A stretch of DNA of 64,000 bases from Archangium sp. (GTDB lineage: Bacteria; Myxococcota; Myxococcia; Myxococcales; Myxococcaceae): positions 62,001 to 126,000 of the forward strand of contig JAUXRX010000018.1 in NCBI GenBank assembly GCA_030681645.1, written 5' to 3'. The position numbers and the translations under genes are program-made. A model generated the notes under the pieces. It had not been told where the DNA came from. It made no database searches and was given only the letters and a program-made list of their open reading frames with translations. Positions 16,361 through 26,750 of this stretch are shown piece by piece (position 1 is the stretch's first letter; the number at the start of each line of letters is the position of its first letter).

Positions 16361-17806
16361 ATGACGCTCGCCAAGACCGAAGCCTCAGGTGGACCGGGGC
16401 TGTTGCCCGAAGTGATGGCCTTCTCCAGCTCGCTCGCTCTCGACAAGCAGCTGCTGCGCGAAGATCTCGTGGGCTCGATCGCCCACGTCACCATGTTGGG
16501 CCGCACGGGCGTCATCCCCGTCGTCGAGGCCCGCGCCATTCGCGCCGGGTTGATCGCGCTGTGGCAGCGCGCCGACGCCGGCACGCTCGTCCTCCCGCAG
16601 GAGGAAGACGTGCACATGGCGGTCGAGGTCGAGCTCAACCGCACCATCGGCGCGCCCGCAGCGCTGCTGCACTCGGCGCGCAGCCGCAACGACCAGGTCG
16701 CGACCGATCTCCGCCTGCACGTGCGCGAGGTCGCGGCCGTGGCGCTGGAGTCGATCACCGGCCTCATCGCCGAGCTCGTCACCCGCGCCCGCCTGGAGAA
16801 GGACGTCATCCTCCCCTCGTACACGCACCGCCAGCGCGCCCAGCCCATCTCGCTCGCGTACTGGTTCGCCAGCTACGGCGCCGCCTTCCTGCGCGACGCG
16901 CAGGCCTTCGTCTTCGTGCTCGAGCAGTGCCGGCTCCTTCCGCTCGGCGTGGGCGCCATCTCGGGCAGCTCGCTGCCGATCGATCGCGAGATCACCCGCA
17001 AGCTGCTCGGCTTCGAGGGCGTGACGCTCAACGGCATGGACACCGTGGGCGACCGCGACTTCGCGCTCGACCTGCTCTACGCGACGGCGCGGTTCTTCGT
17101 GCACGCCAGCCGCCTGTCGACGGACCTGATCGACTTCACCACCCAGGAGTTCGGCTTCGCCTCGCTCTCGGGCGACATCTCGATGGGCAGCTCGATGATG
17201 CCGCAGAAGAAGAACCCCGACGTGTTCGAGCTGATCCGCGGGAAGTCGGGCAAGGCGCTGGGCAACCTGATGGGCCTGCTCGCCACGGTGAAGGGGCTTC
17301 CCGGCGGCTACAACCGCGACCTGCAGGAAGATCGCGCCTCGCTGCTGGAGACCGGGCCGCTGCTGCTCGGCTCGCTCTCGGTGCTGCGCCTGGCGGTGCC
17401 GCGCGTCACCTTCCACCCCGACAAGTGCCGCGTGGGCGTGGACGAAGGCTTCACCCAGGCCACCGATCTCGCCGAGGCGCTGGTGAAGAAGGGCATGCCC
17501 TTCCGCAAGGCGTACCAGGTGGTCGGCTCGCTGGTGCGCCGTTGCCAGGAGCAGGGGCTCAACCTGCGGCAGGCGAGCGTGGAGCTGGCCCAGGGCATCG
17601 ACGCGTCGCTCGATGCCGCCACGCTGTCGGTGCTCGAGCCCGCCGGGGCGGTGGCGCGCAAGCTCTCGGCCGGCAGCACCGGCCCCGCCGCGGTCGAGGC
17701 GACCCTGAGCGCGCTCGAGACGCAGGCGAAGGCGCTGGGCGAGAAGAGCGGCCAGGTGCCGCGCCTCGCCCAGCTGTTCAGCTCGCTGCAGGCGTCCGAG
17801 GTCTGA
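16361..17806 (+). CDS. argH: Argininosuccinate lyase
   Basis: Last step of arginine synthesis: argininosuccinate to arginine and fumarate. The 481-residue protein belongs to the fumarase/aspartase superfamily, with the signature GSSMMPQKKNPD that carries the mobile catalytic loop Ser. HSARSRNDQVATD near residue 105 and YTHRQRAQP (about 150), with the catalytic His, are also canonical. Length is normal. It follows argR by 157 bases that hold repeats of families A and C, so it may be on the same transcript or have its own promoter. No argG is in the window. Confidence 0.95.
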   Translation: MTLAKTEASGGPGLLPEVMAFSSSLALDKQLLREDLVGSIAHVTMLGRTGVIPVVEARAIRAGLIALWQRADAGTLVLPQEEDVHMAVEVELNRTIGAPAALLHSARSRNDQVATDLRLHVREVAAVALESITGLIAELVTRARLEKDVILPSYTHRQRAQPISLAYWFASYGAAFLRDAQAFVFVLEQCRLLPLGVGAISGSSLPIDREITRKLLGFEGVTLNGMDTVGDRDFALDLLYATARFFVHASRLSTDLIDFTTQEFGFASLSGDISMGSSMMPQKKNPDVFELIRGKSGKALGNLMGLLATVKGLPGGYNRDLQEDRASLLETGPLLLGSLSVLRLAVPRVTFHPDKCRVGVDEGFTQATDLAEALVKKGMPFRKAYQVVGSLVRRCQEQGLNLRQASVELAQGIDASLDAATLSVLEPAGAVARKLSAGSTGPAAVEATLSALETQAKALGEKSGQVPRLAQLFSSLQASEV

Positions 17807-17895
17807 GGACAGGAACTCACGCCGCATGCCGCTTGCCGCTCGCGGCCAAGTGAGGCAATCACCGCTGCTCCGCAGCAGCGCCAAAGGAGCCGGCC

Positions 17896-18828
17896 GTGAC
17901 GTCGAAGAAGCGCGACTTTCTCAAGTTCACCGACCTCACCCTCGACGAGCACCTCGGGCTCTTCCGCCGCGCGGCCGTGCTCAAGAAGGCCCGCCGCGAG
18001 CGGCGCTGCGTCAACACGATGGACGGCCGCACGTTGACGATGATCTTCGAGAAGGCCTCGACGCGAACGCGCCTGTCCTTCGAGGCGGCGATGCTGCAGC
18101 TGGGCGGCTCGTGCATCGACCTTTCGGCCGGCAACTCGCAGATGTCGCGGGGCGAGCCGCTGCCCGACACCGCGCGCGTCACCGGCCGCTACTGCGACGT
18201 GGTGATGATGCGCACCTTCGCCGACGCCCGCATCGAGGAGTTCGCGGCGTACTGCGAGGTGCCGGTGATCAACGGCCTCACCGACGGTGGCCACCCGGTG
18301 CAGATCCTCACCGACCTCTTCACCATCGAAGAGAAGCTGGGCTCGGTGAAGGGCAAGACGCTGGCCTTCATCGGCGACACGGGCAGCAACATGGGCCGCA
18401 GCTTCACCCGCGCGGCGCCCATCTTCGGCTACCAGCTCAAGCTCGCTTCCCCGAAGGGCTACCACCCGGCGGACGACGTGGTGGGGCCGGCGAAGGGCTT
18501 CGTGAGCCTGCTGGCTGATCCGAAGGAGGCCGCGAAGGGCGCCGACGTGGTGATCACCGACGTGTGGACCTCGATGGGCCAGGAGGCCGAGTCGAAGCAG
18601 CGCCTCGCGGATCTCGGCGGCTACCAGGTCAACCCCGAGCTGATGAAGCTCGCGCAGCAGCACGCGCTGTTCCTGCACTGCCTGCCGGCGCACCGCGAAG
18701 AAGAGGTGACCGCCTCGGTCATCGACGGCCCTCAGTCGGTGGTCTGGGACGAGGCAGAGAATCGCCTGCACGTGCAGAAGGCGCTGCTCGAGTACCTGGT
18801 GCTCGAGAACGAGCGTCGCCAGGAATGA
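17896..18828 (+). CDS. argF: Ornithine carbamoyltransferase
   Basis: Converts ornithine and carbamoyl phosphate to citrulline. The 310-residue product has the carbamoyl-phosphate motif STRTR (55-59), HPVQ (usually HPCQ or HPTQ in the family) at about 139, and the ornithine-binding HCLPAHREEEV near residue 260. The Cys in HCLPA argues for ornithine rather than acetylornithine as acceptor. The GTG start follows AAAGGAG, a strong ribosome-binding site. It overlaps the following lipoprotein gene by 4 bases (ATGA). Confidence 0.93.
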   Translation: MTSKKRDFLKFTDLTLDEHLGLFRRAAVLKKARRERRCVNTMDGRTLTMIFEKASTRTRLSFEAAMLQLGGSCIDLSAGNSQMSRGEPLPDTARVTGRYCDVVMMRTFADARIEEFAAYCEVPVINGLTDGGHPVQILTDLFTIEEKLGSVKGKTLAFIGDTGSNMGRSFTRAAPIFGYQLKLASPKGYHPADDVVGPAKGFVSLLADPKEAAKGADVVITDVWTSMGQEAESKQRLADLGGYQVNPELMKLAQQHALFLHCLPAHREEEVTASVIDGPQSVVWDEAENRLHVQKALLEYLVLENERRQE

Positions 18829-19709
18829 CGCGAGTCCTCGCCCTGGCGTCGCTGCTCGCCGCGTGCGCCCACGCGCCGCGCGTCGTCGAGCCGCCGAGGG
18901 GGAGGGCGTTCTGGCTCGCGCTGCGCGACGCGAAGTTCGTGTTGCCCGCGGGTGAGTCGCGCGAGGCGATACTGCGCGACGCCGAGGCGCTGGTGGAATC
19001 AGAAGATCCCGTGCTGCGCGACGACGTGGGCTACGGGCTGGTGGTCGCCTGGGTCTATCGCGAGCACTCGGTCGCCGCGCCCGCGCTGGTCGAGTTCACC
19101 GGCCACCTGCAGCAGCGGCTGGGTCAGCGCGAGGGGCCGGTGCTGAGCAGGTCCTTCGCGGCGCTGAGCCTGTCCATCATCGCCGCCGCCGAGCTCAAGC
19201 AGCCGGTGCTCAGCCAGGCGCAGTTCGACGCGCTGCTCGACGCGGCGACCGACGAGCTGGTGCTGGAGACGGACCTGCGCGGCCACGACCCGAAGCTGGG
19301 TTGGATTCACGCCACTGCGCACACGGCCGATCTCCTCAAGTTCCTCGCCCGAGACGATCGCCTCTCGGGGCTGCAGCAGGATCGCATCGTCAACGCCGTG
19401 GTGTACCGGCTGTCGCACGGCCCCGCGTTCGTGTGGGGCGAAGACGAGCGCATCGCCGGAGTGCTGCGCTCGTTGCTGATGCGCAAGGACGCGCGCGTCG
19501 AGGTCTTCGAGGCCTGGCTCGGGACGCTGGCGCCTGCGTGGAAGGCGCTGTGGGCCGGTTCCCCGCTCGACCGCGACGCCTACGCGCAGCTCGGCAACGT
19601 GAAGCAGACCCTGCGCTCGCTCCACGCGCTGCTCGCTGCCACGGCGCCGTCGCCCACGCTCGACGCCACGCGCGAGAAGGTGCTCGAGACCGTCATCGGC
19701 CTGCAGTGA
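18825..19709 (+). CDS. DUF2785-family lipoprotein
   Basis: The ATG overlaps the argF stop, implying translational coupling. The 294-residue product begins with a short lipoprotein signal (LASLLAACA, Cys at about 14). The body matches DUF2785, whose hallmark DLRGHDPKLGWIHATAHTAD is present near residue 150. The family is helical and of unknown function. An exported member in an arginine operon may simply be a passenger. It converges on the DUF2330 gene with no intergenic base. Confidence 0.75.
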   Translation: MTRVLALASLLAACAHAPRVVEPPRGRAFWLALRDAKFVLPAGESREAILRDAEALVESEDPVLRDDVGYGLVVAWVYREHSVAAPALVEFTGHLQQRLGQREGPVLSRSFAALSLSIIAAAELKQPVLSQAQFDALLDAATDELVLETDLRGHDPKLGWIHATAHTADLLKFLARDDRLSGLQQDRIVNAVVYRLSHGPAFVWGEDERIAGVLRSLLMRKDARVEVFEAWLGTLAPAWKALWAGSPLDRDAYAQLGNVKQTLRSLHALLAATAPSPTLDATREKVLETVIGLQ

Positions 19710-21473
19710 CTACTGGCCGGGCGGCTTGACCACGAAGGGGTAGAGCACCGTGACCGTCCCGCTCGACTTCGGGAACGACCACGTCTTCGCCCGCGCGACG
19801 AAGCAGTTCTCGACGTTGGGGTTGCCGAGGTTGGAGCTGCCCAGCTTCGTCGCGGCCACCGTGCCCTCGGGCGTGATGATCAGCTCGACGGTCAACTTCC
19901 CCATGAGGCCCGGGGTCCGGTTGAGTTCCAGCTCGTAGCAGAACCGCAGCTGGCCGAGGTTCCGCTTCACGATGCGGCGCACGAGGTCCTTGTCGAGCGG
20001 GCCGGTCACCGTGGGCGCCAGGTCCTGCACCATCGACACCGGCCGCACGAAGGGCACCGGCTGGGTGACCGGCTGCGCGTCGAGGTTGACCTTCAGCGGC
20101 GGAGCGTCCTTGCGCAGCGGCCGGGCCTTCAGATCGAGCGCGGGGAGGTCGGCGATGATCAGCTCTTCGATCGGATCGACCAGCTTCGTCACGTCAGCCT
20201 GCGGCCGGCTGAGCGGGGAGCCCGAGCTGAAGAACCCGCCGCCGAGGCCCCCTCCGCAGCCCTGCACCCACATCACGTAGCGGCCCTGGAAGCGGTTGGC
20301 CTTCGCCGGGCCCGGCTCCTTCATCTCGGGGATGCCGCCGGCGATGGGCGGCGCGATCCTGAAGACGAGATCGTCGGGTGGGCTGTCCTTCGTGTAGCGC
20401 AGGTGCAGCCGCGTGACGGTCGACCCGCGCGCGAACGCGGCGATGCCGTGGTCCGTCTTGATCTTCGGCAGGCTGAGCACGCCCAGGTACTTCGCCAGCG
20501 GGTTGTCGACCGGGTGAGGAGGCGGGCAGGGATCGCAGGTCACGCCGTAGATGCCGTCTTGTTGCAGCTCGGTCGGCGGGGGCAGGGCGCCTTCCCAGGC
20601 GAACTCGGTCACGGCCGCGCCGGGGTTCTTCTTGAAGGTGCGGTCGAGCAGGTCTGCGTAGAAGGCGCCGAACTGCGGCTGGGTGCGGGTGCGCACGTCG
20701 AAGTTCGTGGGCACGAGCACGTTCTTCGCGTTCGCCAGCTCGTAGCGGTCCTTCGCGATGATGTGAACGATCAGCTCCTGCTGCCCGCCGCTGTTGAGCA
20801 GGCCCAGGCGCACGGGCAGCGAGAAGGTCTCGGTGTCGTAGCTGAAGCGCAGCGGCGAGAGCACCAGCGCACCGTCCTGGTGCTTCGCCTTCTTCGCGTC
20901 GACCTTCGCCACGAAGAACTTCGAGCCCGCCTGCACGTAGGGCTTGAGCAGCGCCGCCGCGCCGTCGGGGATCTTGTACTTGTTCTCCTTGAGCCAGATC
21001 TCGAGGCCCAGCGAGAACTCGGCCGAGAGGATGACGATCTCGTATTCCTCGACGTTGAACTTCGCCTCGACCTTGACCCCCAGGTCGCGCGGCACGCCCA
21101 GGCTCCCCATTCCGCTGCCATGACCGCCGCCGCCGCGGCCGATGCCGCCGAGCCCCAGGCACTGCTCGGTGGTCATCTCGACCAGGCGCGGCGAGGTGAG
21201 CTCGTCGAGCCGGGTGAAGGCCTCACGCGGCAGCGTCTTCACGTTGTCCTTCTGCAGCACCACCGGCACCGGCACCACCAGCGCGAAGTCTTCCGCCGGG
21301 CCGCGGTAGTTGTTCTGCATCGAGAGCACCGTGCGCGTGCCGTCACGCAGCAGCACCACCATCGAGGCGTCGTTGAACAGCTTCGCCCCCGCGCCCGAGA
21401 CGTAGAAACCGCAGAACGCTTCCGCGCTGAACGGCGCGCAGACGAGGAGCAGCAGCAGGGTTCGCAGCATCAT
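19710..21473 (-). CDS. DUF2330 protein with an AgmX/PglI-type C-terminal domain
   Basis: A 587-residue exported protein with a signal peptide ending at about residue 19 (APFSAEA). Residues about 20-350 fit DUF2330: an early CGFYVSGAGAKLFNDAS, and YRGPAEDFALVVPVPV. A Gly-rich GGIGRGGGGHGSGMG insert lies near 155. The last 100 residues (LVRRIVKRNLGQLRFCYE ... GKLTVELIITPEGTV ... TWSFP) form the AgmX/PglI C-terminal module also found in the protein at 62085-63377. That module resembles TonB-type energy-coupling domains and is common in myxobacterial gliding and envelope proteins. Function is otherwise unknown. Confidence 0.78.
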   Translation of the reverse strand: MMLRTLLLLLVCAPFSAEAFCGFYVSGAGAKLFNDASMVVLLRDGTRTVLSMQNNYRGPAEDFALVVPVPVVLQKDNVKTLPREAFTRLDELTSPRLVEMTTEQCLGLGGIGRGGGGHGSGMGSLGVPRDLGVKVEAKFNVEEYEIVILSAEFSLGLEIWLKENKYKIPDGAAALLKPYVQAGSKFFVAKVDAKKAKHQDGALVLSPLRFSYDTETFSLPVRLGLLNSGGQQELIVHIIAKDRYELANAKNVLVPTNFDVRTRTQPQFGAFYADLLDRTFKKNPGAAVTEFAWEGALPPPTELQQDGIYGVTCDPCPPPHPVDNPLAKYLGVLSLPKIKTDHGIAAFARGSTVTRLHLRYTKDSPPDDLVFRIAPPIAGGIPEMKEPGPAKANRFQGRYVMWVQGCGGGLGGGFFSSGSPLSRPQADVTKLVDPIEELIIADLPALDLKARPLRKDAPPLKVNLDAQPVTQPVPFVRPVSMVQDLAPTVTGPLDKDLVRRIVKRNLGQLRFCYELELNRTPGLMGKLTVELIITPEGTVAATKLGSSNLGNPNVENCFVARAKTWSFPKSSGTVTVLYPFVVKPPGQ

Positions 21474-21598
21474 CAGTCGGTCTCCGGGGAACCACGTCGC
21501 ACGGCGCAGCGCACAGCGAATCAGGGCGCCCCTTCATAGCGGATGTCCTGAACCTGCGCCTCAGCGACGGCCGCCCCGGAATGGACCGTTCCGCGAGT

Positions 21599-23269
21599 TC
21601 AGGGGGCGACGTAGTAGCGGATGTCGCGCGTGGCCGTGGCGTGGAAGAAGGCGCGCAGCTGGCCGCTGGAGGTGAGCTCGGCGACCGGAAAGGCCCCGAC
21701 GAAGGCCGCCCCGCAGGCAGGCAGAGGGGCGGTGGTCCAGCCACCGTCGCTGCCTTCCCTGGCCGCGCTCAGGGCGCCGATCGAGCCGGTCGAGCTCAGG
21801 TAGACGATCGCCGCGCGCTCCTGGCCGTCGAAGGCGACGTCGAGCTGGGTCGACTGCAGGGATGAGGCAGCGGCGGTGACCACCAGGTTGGTGAAGTTCG
21901 TGCCCGTGGTGCAGGGGGCCACGGTGCACCGCGCTTCCCGAATGAAGCCGAACGTCTGGCCGAAGACGCGGGGCACACCGGCGTCATCGAAGTGCAGCGC
22001 AGCGCCCTGGTCGGCGCTCAGGCCCAGGCCCAGGCGGGTCCAGTTCCCTGAGCCGCCGCCGCTCGCGCAGCTCACCGTGGTGCACCGGCCATACTCGCCG
22101 TTCTGGCTGATGTAGCCCCGCGTGGGCATCGAGATGTCGAGGCCCGGCCGCACCCTGAGCGACTGGGGGAAGGGCTTGGCGGTGGTCCACGCCGCGGCCA
22201 TCGTGCAGCCGGCGAAGCACTCGGCGTAGCTGCTGTCGTTGTTGGCGGCGTAGGCGATGGCCGTGATGCCCGGGCTGACCGCGATCTGCGGCGTGGCGTC
22301 TTCCACGTCGGCATCGACCAGGGCCCAGGTCCAGTTCGTGGGCGTGAGGCAGCCCGTGGTGCACTCCCCGTAGACCAGCGCGAACCCGGTGCCGCCGTTC
22401 GTGATGGCCGCCGCCACCACGCCTCCGCCGGCCCTCGCCTGGATGGACGCGGACACCACGGTGAGAGGCGGACCGAGGAGCTGGGCCGAGCTGAAGCCCG
22501 GCGCCAGGCTGGTGCAGCCAGAGGTGCACTCCGCGTAGGTGAGGGTGCCGCGCGAGGGGATCACCCACGCGACCTTCTGGGCGGCAGGGTTCTGCACGCT
22601 CGAGATGGTGCTGATCTCTCCCGCGCCGGCATCCGGCGAGGCGACGATCACCGCGCCGAGGCACGTGCAGGTTCCGAGGCGACAGGCCATGTCTGTGCCA
22701 CAACGTTGACTGGCGCACGCAACCAGATCCGCGCAGTCCGTCGCGCCGTTGCAGTCGTTGTCGAGGCCGTCGCCGCACGACTCGGGGCCGGTGGGGAAGC
22801 AGGAGCCACCGCCTCCCCCCGTCGGGGTACCTCCACCTGCGCCGCCGCCCGTTGCTCCGCCGCCGCCGCCCGTCGCGCCTCCGCCGCCCGTCGCGCCCCC
22901 GCCGCCCGTCGCGCCCCCGCCACCACCGGTGACTGCGCTGCCGCCTCCAGTCGGGGCACCGCCGCCGCCACCGGTGACTGCGCCGCCGCCTCCAGTCGGG
23001 GAGCCGCCGCCACCACCGGTGACTGCCCCGCCACCACCACCGGTGATTGCGCCGCCGCCACCACCGGTGATTGCGCCGCCGCCGCCACCAGCGACTGCGC
23101 CGCCGCCACCACCGACGGTGCCGTCGGCGAGGCAGGTGTTCGACTGGCAGGAGAAGCCTTCAGCGCAGTCTGCGTTCGAGCTGCACGCGTAGACACGCTC
23201 GGTCGCGCCGGTGCCGCACTGGCAGCCGATCATGCTCAGCACCACGGTCAGTTGAAGCGCACGAAGCAT
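21599..23269 (-). CDS. Gly-rich linker lipoprotein with MopE-like Cys motif
   Basis: A 556-residue lipoprotein whose signal ends in SMIGC (Cys16). A short Cys module (ACSSNADCAEGFSCQSNTC) precedes about 110 residues of GGGGGAxTG-type repeats, a flexible stalk. Next comes SCGDGLDNDCNGATDCADL, a MopE-like metal-binding motif. The C-terminal 330 residues look like a beta-propeller, with recurring blocks of the form Y-x-E/R-C-x3-C and bulky aromatics. It probably projects from the outer membrane. A MopE motif is linked to metal binding elsewhere, but the ligand here is unknown. Confidence 0.72.
   Translation of the reverse strand: MLRALQLTVVLSMIGCQCGTGATERVYACSSNADCAEGFSCQSNTCLADGTVGGGGGAVAGGGGGAITGGGGGAITGGGGGAVTGGGGGSPTGGGGAVTGGGGGAPTGGGSAVTGGGGGATGGGGATGGGGATGGGGGATGGGAGGGTPTGGGGGSCFPTGPESCGDGLDNDCNGATDCADLVACASQRCGTDMACRLGTCTCLGAVIVASPDAGAGEISTISSVQNPAAQKVAWVIPSRGTLTYAECTSGCTSLAPGFSSAQLLGPPLTVVSASIQARAGGGVVAAAITNGGTGFALVYGECTTGCLTPTNWTWALVDADVEDATPQIAVSPGITAIAYAANNDSSYAECFAGCTMAAAWTTAKPFPQSLRVRPGLDISMPTRGYISQNGEYGRCTTVSCASGGGSGNWTRLGLGLSADQGAALHFDDAGVPRVFGQTFGFIREARCTVAPCTTGTNFTNLVVTAAASSLQSTQLDVAFDGQERAAIVYLSSTGSIGALSAAREGSDGGWTTAPLPACGAAFVGAFPVAELTSSGQLRAFFHATATRDIRYYVAP
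22815..23115. repeat. Low-complexity repeats encoding a Gly-rich stalk
   Basis: Tandem GC-only units such as CACCACCGGTGACTGCGCCG and GCCGCCGCCTCCAGTCGGGG recur several times inside the lipoprotein gene. They encode the GGGGGAxTG stalk. Units differ slightly, so length variation by slippage is plausible. Confidence 0.75.
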
Positions 23270-23334
23270 GGCCCTCGACTCTAGCCCGATCGAACCCGCA
23301 TGACGCGTCGCGGGACGGGAGCTAAGAGCAGGAG

Positions 23335-23363
23335 CCCCCTCGACTCCGCGCGGGGTGAGCGGG
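23335..23363. repeat. Dispersed repeat, family B
   Basis: CCCCCTCGACTCCGCGCGGG followed by GTGAGCGGGG, close to the other family B copies. It lies just upstream of the small lipoprotein gene at 23379. Confidence 0.6.
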
Positions 23364-23378
23364 GCAGGGAGGCTTTAC

Positions 23379-23900
23379 ATGCGTGCTTCAGTCATCGTCG
23401 CCGCCATCGCGTTCAGCTCGTGCAATTTCCCCACGGTGGTCCCGGAGGCGCTCAACACCGAGTTCAAGCCGACCGGTGAGGTGCTCCTCTACAACCGCAC
23501 CGCGAGCTTCGACGCGTACCGGGTGCGCAGCCCCAAGTGCAACCTGAGCAAGCGCACCGACGGGAGCTGGGGCGGGGTGCTGGCCGAGCGCCCCATCGAC
23601 GTGTCGGTCACCGACACGCGCATCTCGGGGGTCGATCTGATGCTCACCCGCGAGAAGAGCGAGGGGAGCCGGGTGGTGATCACCGGGCAGTTCCAGGGCC
23701 GCATCTACCGGTTCGAGCTCGACGAGAACCGGGTGATCATGCGGGCGCCGACCAACGCCTACACCCTCGACGGCCGCCAGGTGAGCGCCCAGCAGACCAC
23801 CTACGGGCCGCGGGGAGACCTGCAGCTCAAGGGCGAGGCGGGGGGCGACAATCCCCCCTGGCCGCAGATCGCCTTCGCGCTGATCGCGATGATGAACTGA
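23379..23900 (+). CDS. Small lipoprotein of unknown function
   Basis: The ATG at 23379 follows AGGGAGG, a good ribosome-binding site, giving 173 residues. The signal ends in the lipobox FSSC. The mature part is a soluble, mostly beta-type protein (DAYRVRSPKCNLSKRTDGSWGG, RVVITGQFQGRIYRFELDE), ending in PQIAFALIAMMN. I do not recognise the family. It stands alone before atpA, 137 bases away. Confidence 0.68.
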   Translation: MRASVIVAAIAFSSCNFPTVVPEALNTEFKPTGEVLLYNRTASFDAYRVRSPKCNLSKRTDGSWGGVLAERPIDVSVTDTRISGVDLMLTREKSEGSRVVITGQFQGRIYRFELDENRVIMRAPTNAYTLDGRQVSAQQTTYGPRGDLQLKGEAGGDNPPWPQIAFALIAMMN

Positions 23901-24037
23901 GCGGAACGCTGGCCAAGCTGTAGCGACCATTAACTGAGCGCGATTCCGGGCGCTTGAAGTTGTAGCGGGCTGACAAGTGCCGTGGTACGCGCCGCGCACT
24001 TTCCACGCCTCCCATCAGTGAAAAAAGGAACACCCCG

Positions 24038-25597
<1,560 letters not shown>

Positions 25598-25628
25598 GTT
25601 GACGGCCGGTTCCCGGTTCTCGGTCCAC

Positions 25629-25662
25629 GGGAGCTACCCTTCGGGGTGGCTCCCGTTTTTCT
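25629..25662 (+). terminator. Intrinsic terminator of atpA
   Basis: GGGAGCTACCC (25629-25639), loop TTCG, then GGGTGGCTCCC (25644-25654). This is an 11-bp stem with one wobble, a UUCG tetraloop, and GTTTTTCT directly after it. It lies 31 bases past the atpA stop. Confidence 0.92.
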
Positions 25663-25725
25663 GGGTCGCTGCGCTCAGGTGCATTTCCTTGGCGTGTCCG
25701 GGCGGAGCGGCATAACAACGCCCGC

Positions 25726-26145
25726 ATGCGCCTGACCGTCATCGTCTCCTGCGTGGCCGTGCTGATCAGCGGCTGTGCGCTCCGGCCCCGCTACGCCGAC
25801 TTCGTCACCAGCAAGACCCCCGGCAAGGAGCTCACCTTCCTGGTGACCGACGCAGACACCGCCAGGCCGGTGCCCAACGCGAAGATCGAAGTGAGCGAGC
25901 TGCGCAACAAGCTCACGGTCACCACCGGCGCCGATGGCACCTTCAAGCTGCCCGTCGAGAAGAAGTACCTCGATGAGAACCCCGTCTTCGTGGTCAGCCT
26001 GCCGAAGGGCATCCTGCAGTACCGCCTGGCGCTGGCCCCCCTGCCGGTGACGCCGGTGGAGCCGGTCATCGCGCCCCCGGCCGGCCCGCCCCCGCCGGCC
26101 CTCGAGGCGATCCCCGACGCCGGCACGCCGGCTTCGAATGGGTGA
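25726..26145 (+). CDS. Small lipoprotein with a carboxypeptidase-regulatory-like fold
   Basis: A 139-residue product with a lipoprotein signal ending in ISGC (Cys17). The body has the pattern of a transthyretin/CarboxypepD_reg-like domain: FLVTDADTARPVPNAKIEV and TVTTGADGTFKLPVE. The C-terminus is Pro/Ala-rich, ending DAGTPASNG. The domain usually binds protein or peptidoglycan, and no enzyme motif is seen. It is probably cotranscribed with the following gene. Confidence 0.68.
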   Translation: MRLTVIVSCVAVLISGCALRPRYADFVTSKTPGKELTFLVTDADTARPVPNAKIEVSELRNKLTVTTGADGTFKLPVEKKYLDENPVFVVSLPKGILQYRLALAPLPVTPVEPVIAPPAGPPPPALEAIPDAGTPASNG

Positions 26146-26170
26146 CCCGCCGCTGCGTCCAGAGCCCACC

Positions 26171-26716
26171 ATGCGATTGCTGACGTGTGTTTGCGTGCTG
26201 TTGAGTGGCGCCGCCGTGGCGGACTCCGAGGTCTTTCACGGCTGGTCGAAGGACGGCACCTGGCTGGTGTACGAGCAGCGCACCCACGACGATCGCGTCG
26301 AGCTCTACTTCTGTCCCACCGACCCGCAGACGAACCCGACCTGGCCGGCGGCGCTCCACAACCTCGACCGCGAAGACGGCACCCTCTCGTGCGTGCGGTT
26401 TCTCGACCCGAACAAGGCGCCCTACCAGTGGAAGAACCTGCTGGTGCTGCCTGCGCCGTCGATGCAGCAGGCGGGCATCAGCATCTCGCCCGAGCTGGCC
26501 ACCGACGGCGAGTCGCCTGGCTTCACGCTGGTGGCGGGTGACAAGAAGCAGAGCTGCTACGCGTCGGCGACGCGCGAAGACTCGAAGCTGATGAAGACCT
26601 GGTTCCACCCCAGCTCGCGCTTTGTGGCGGCGATCATCGACGGCAACTTCCGGCACTGCGTGGTGACGTTGAAGCCCACCAGGGCCGTGAAGCCGCCGGG
26701 CGGCAAGAAGAAGTAG
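26171..26716 (+). CDS. Exported protein of unknown function
   Basis: The start at 26171 gives an N-terminal signal peptide (MRLLTCVCVLLSGAAVA) and 181 residues; an ATG at 26138 would put 11 polar residues before it. The mature part is beta-rich with many aromatics (FHGWSKDGTWLVYEQRTHDD) and three scattered Cys, and ends with GKKK. No family recognised. It follows the small lipoprotein by 25 bases. Confidence 0.65.
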   Translation: MRLLTCVCVLLSGAAVADSEVFHGWSKDGTWLVYEQRTHDDRVELYFCPTDPQTNPTWPAALHNLDREDGTLSCVRFLDPNKAPYQWKNLLVLPAPSMQQAGISISPELATDGESPGFTLVAGDKKQSCYASATREDSKLMKTWFHPSSRFVAAIIDGNFRHCVVTLKPTRAVKPPGGKKK

Positions 26717-26718
26717 CC

Positions 26719-26750
26719 GCCCCTCGTCTGCGCTCGGGGTGAACGGTGGG
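26719..26750. repeat. Dispersed repeat, family B
   Basis: GCCCCTCGTCTGCGCTCGGG followed by GTGAACGGTGG. It sits exactly in the 34-bp gap between two convergent genes, where it could form a hairpin for both transcripts. Confidence 0.7.

Noticed and set aside
17870..17885. Palindrome GCTGCTCCGCAGCAGC before argF as an operator
   Set aside because: Short, GC-only, and of a kind expected by chance in this composition; no second copy at other arg genes here.
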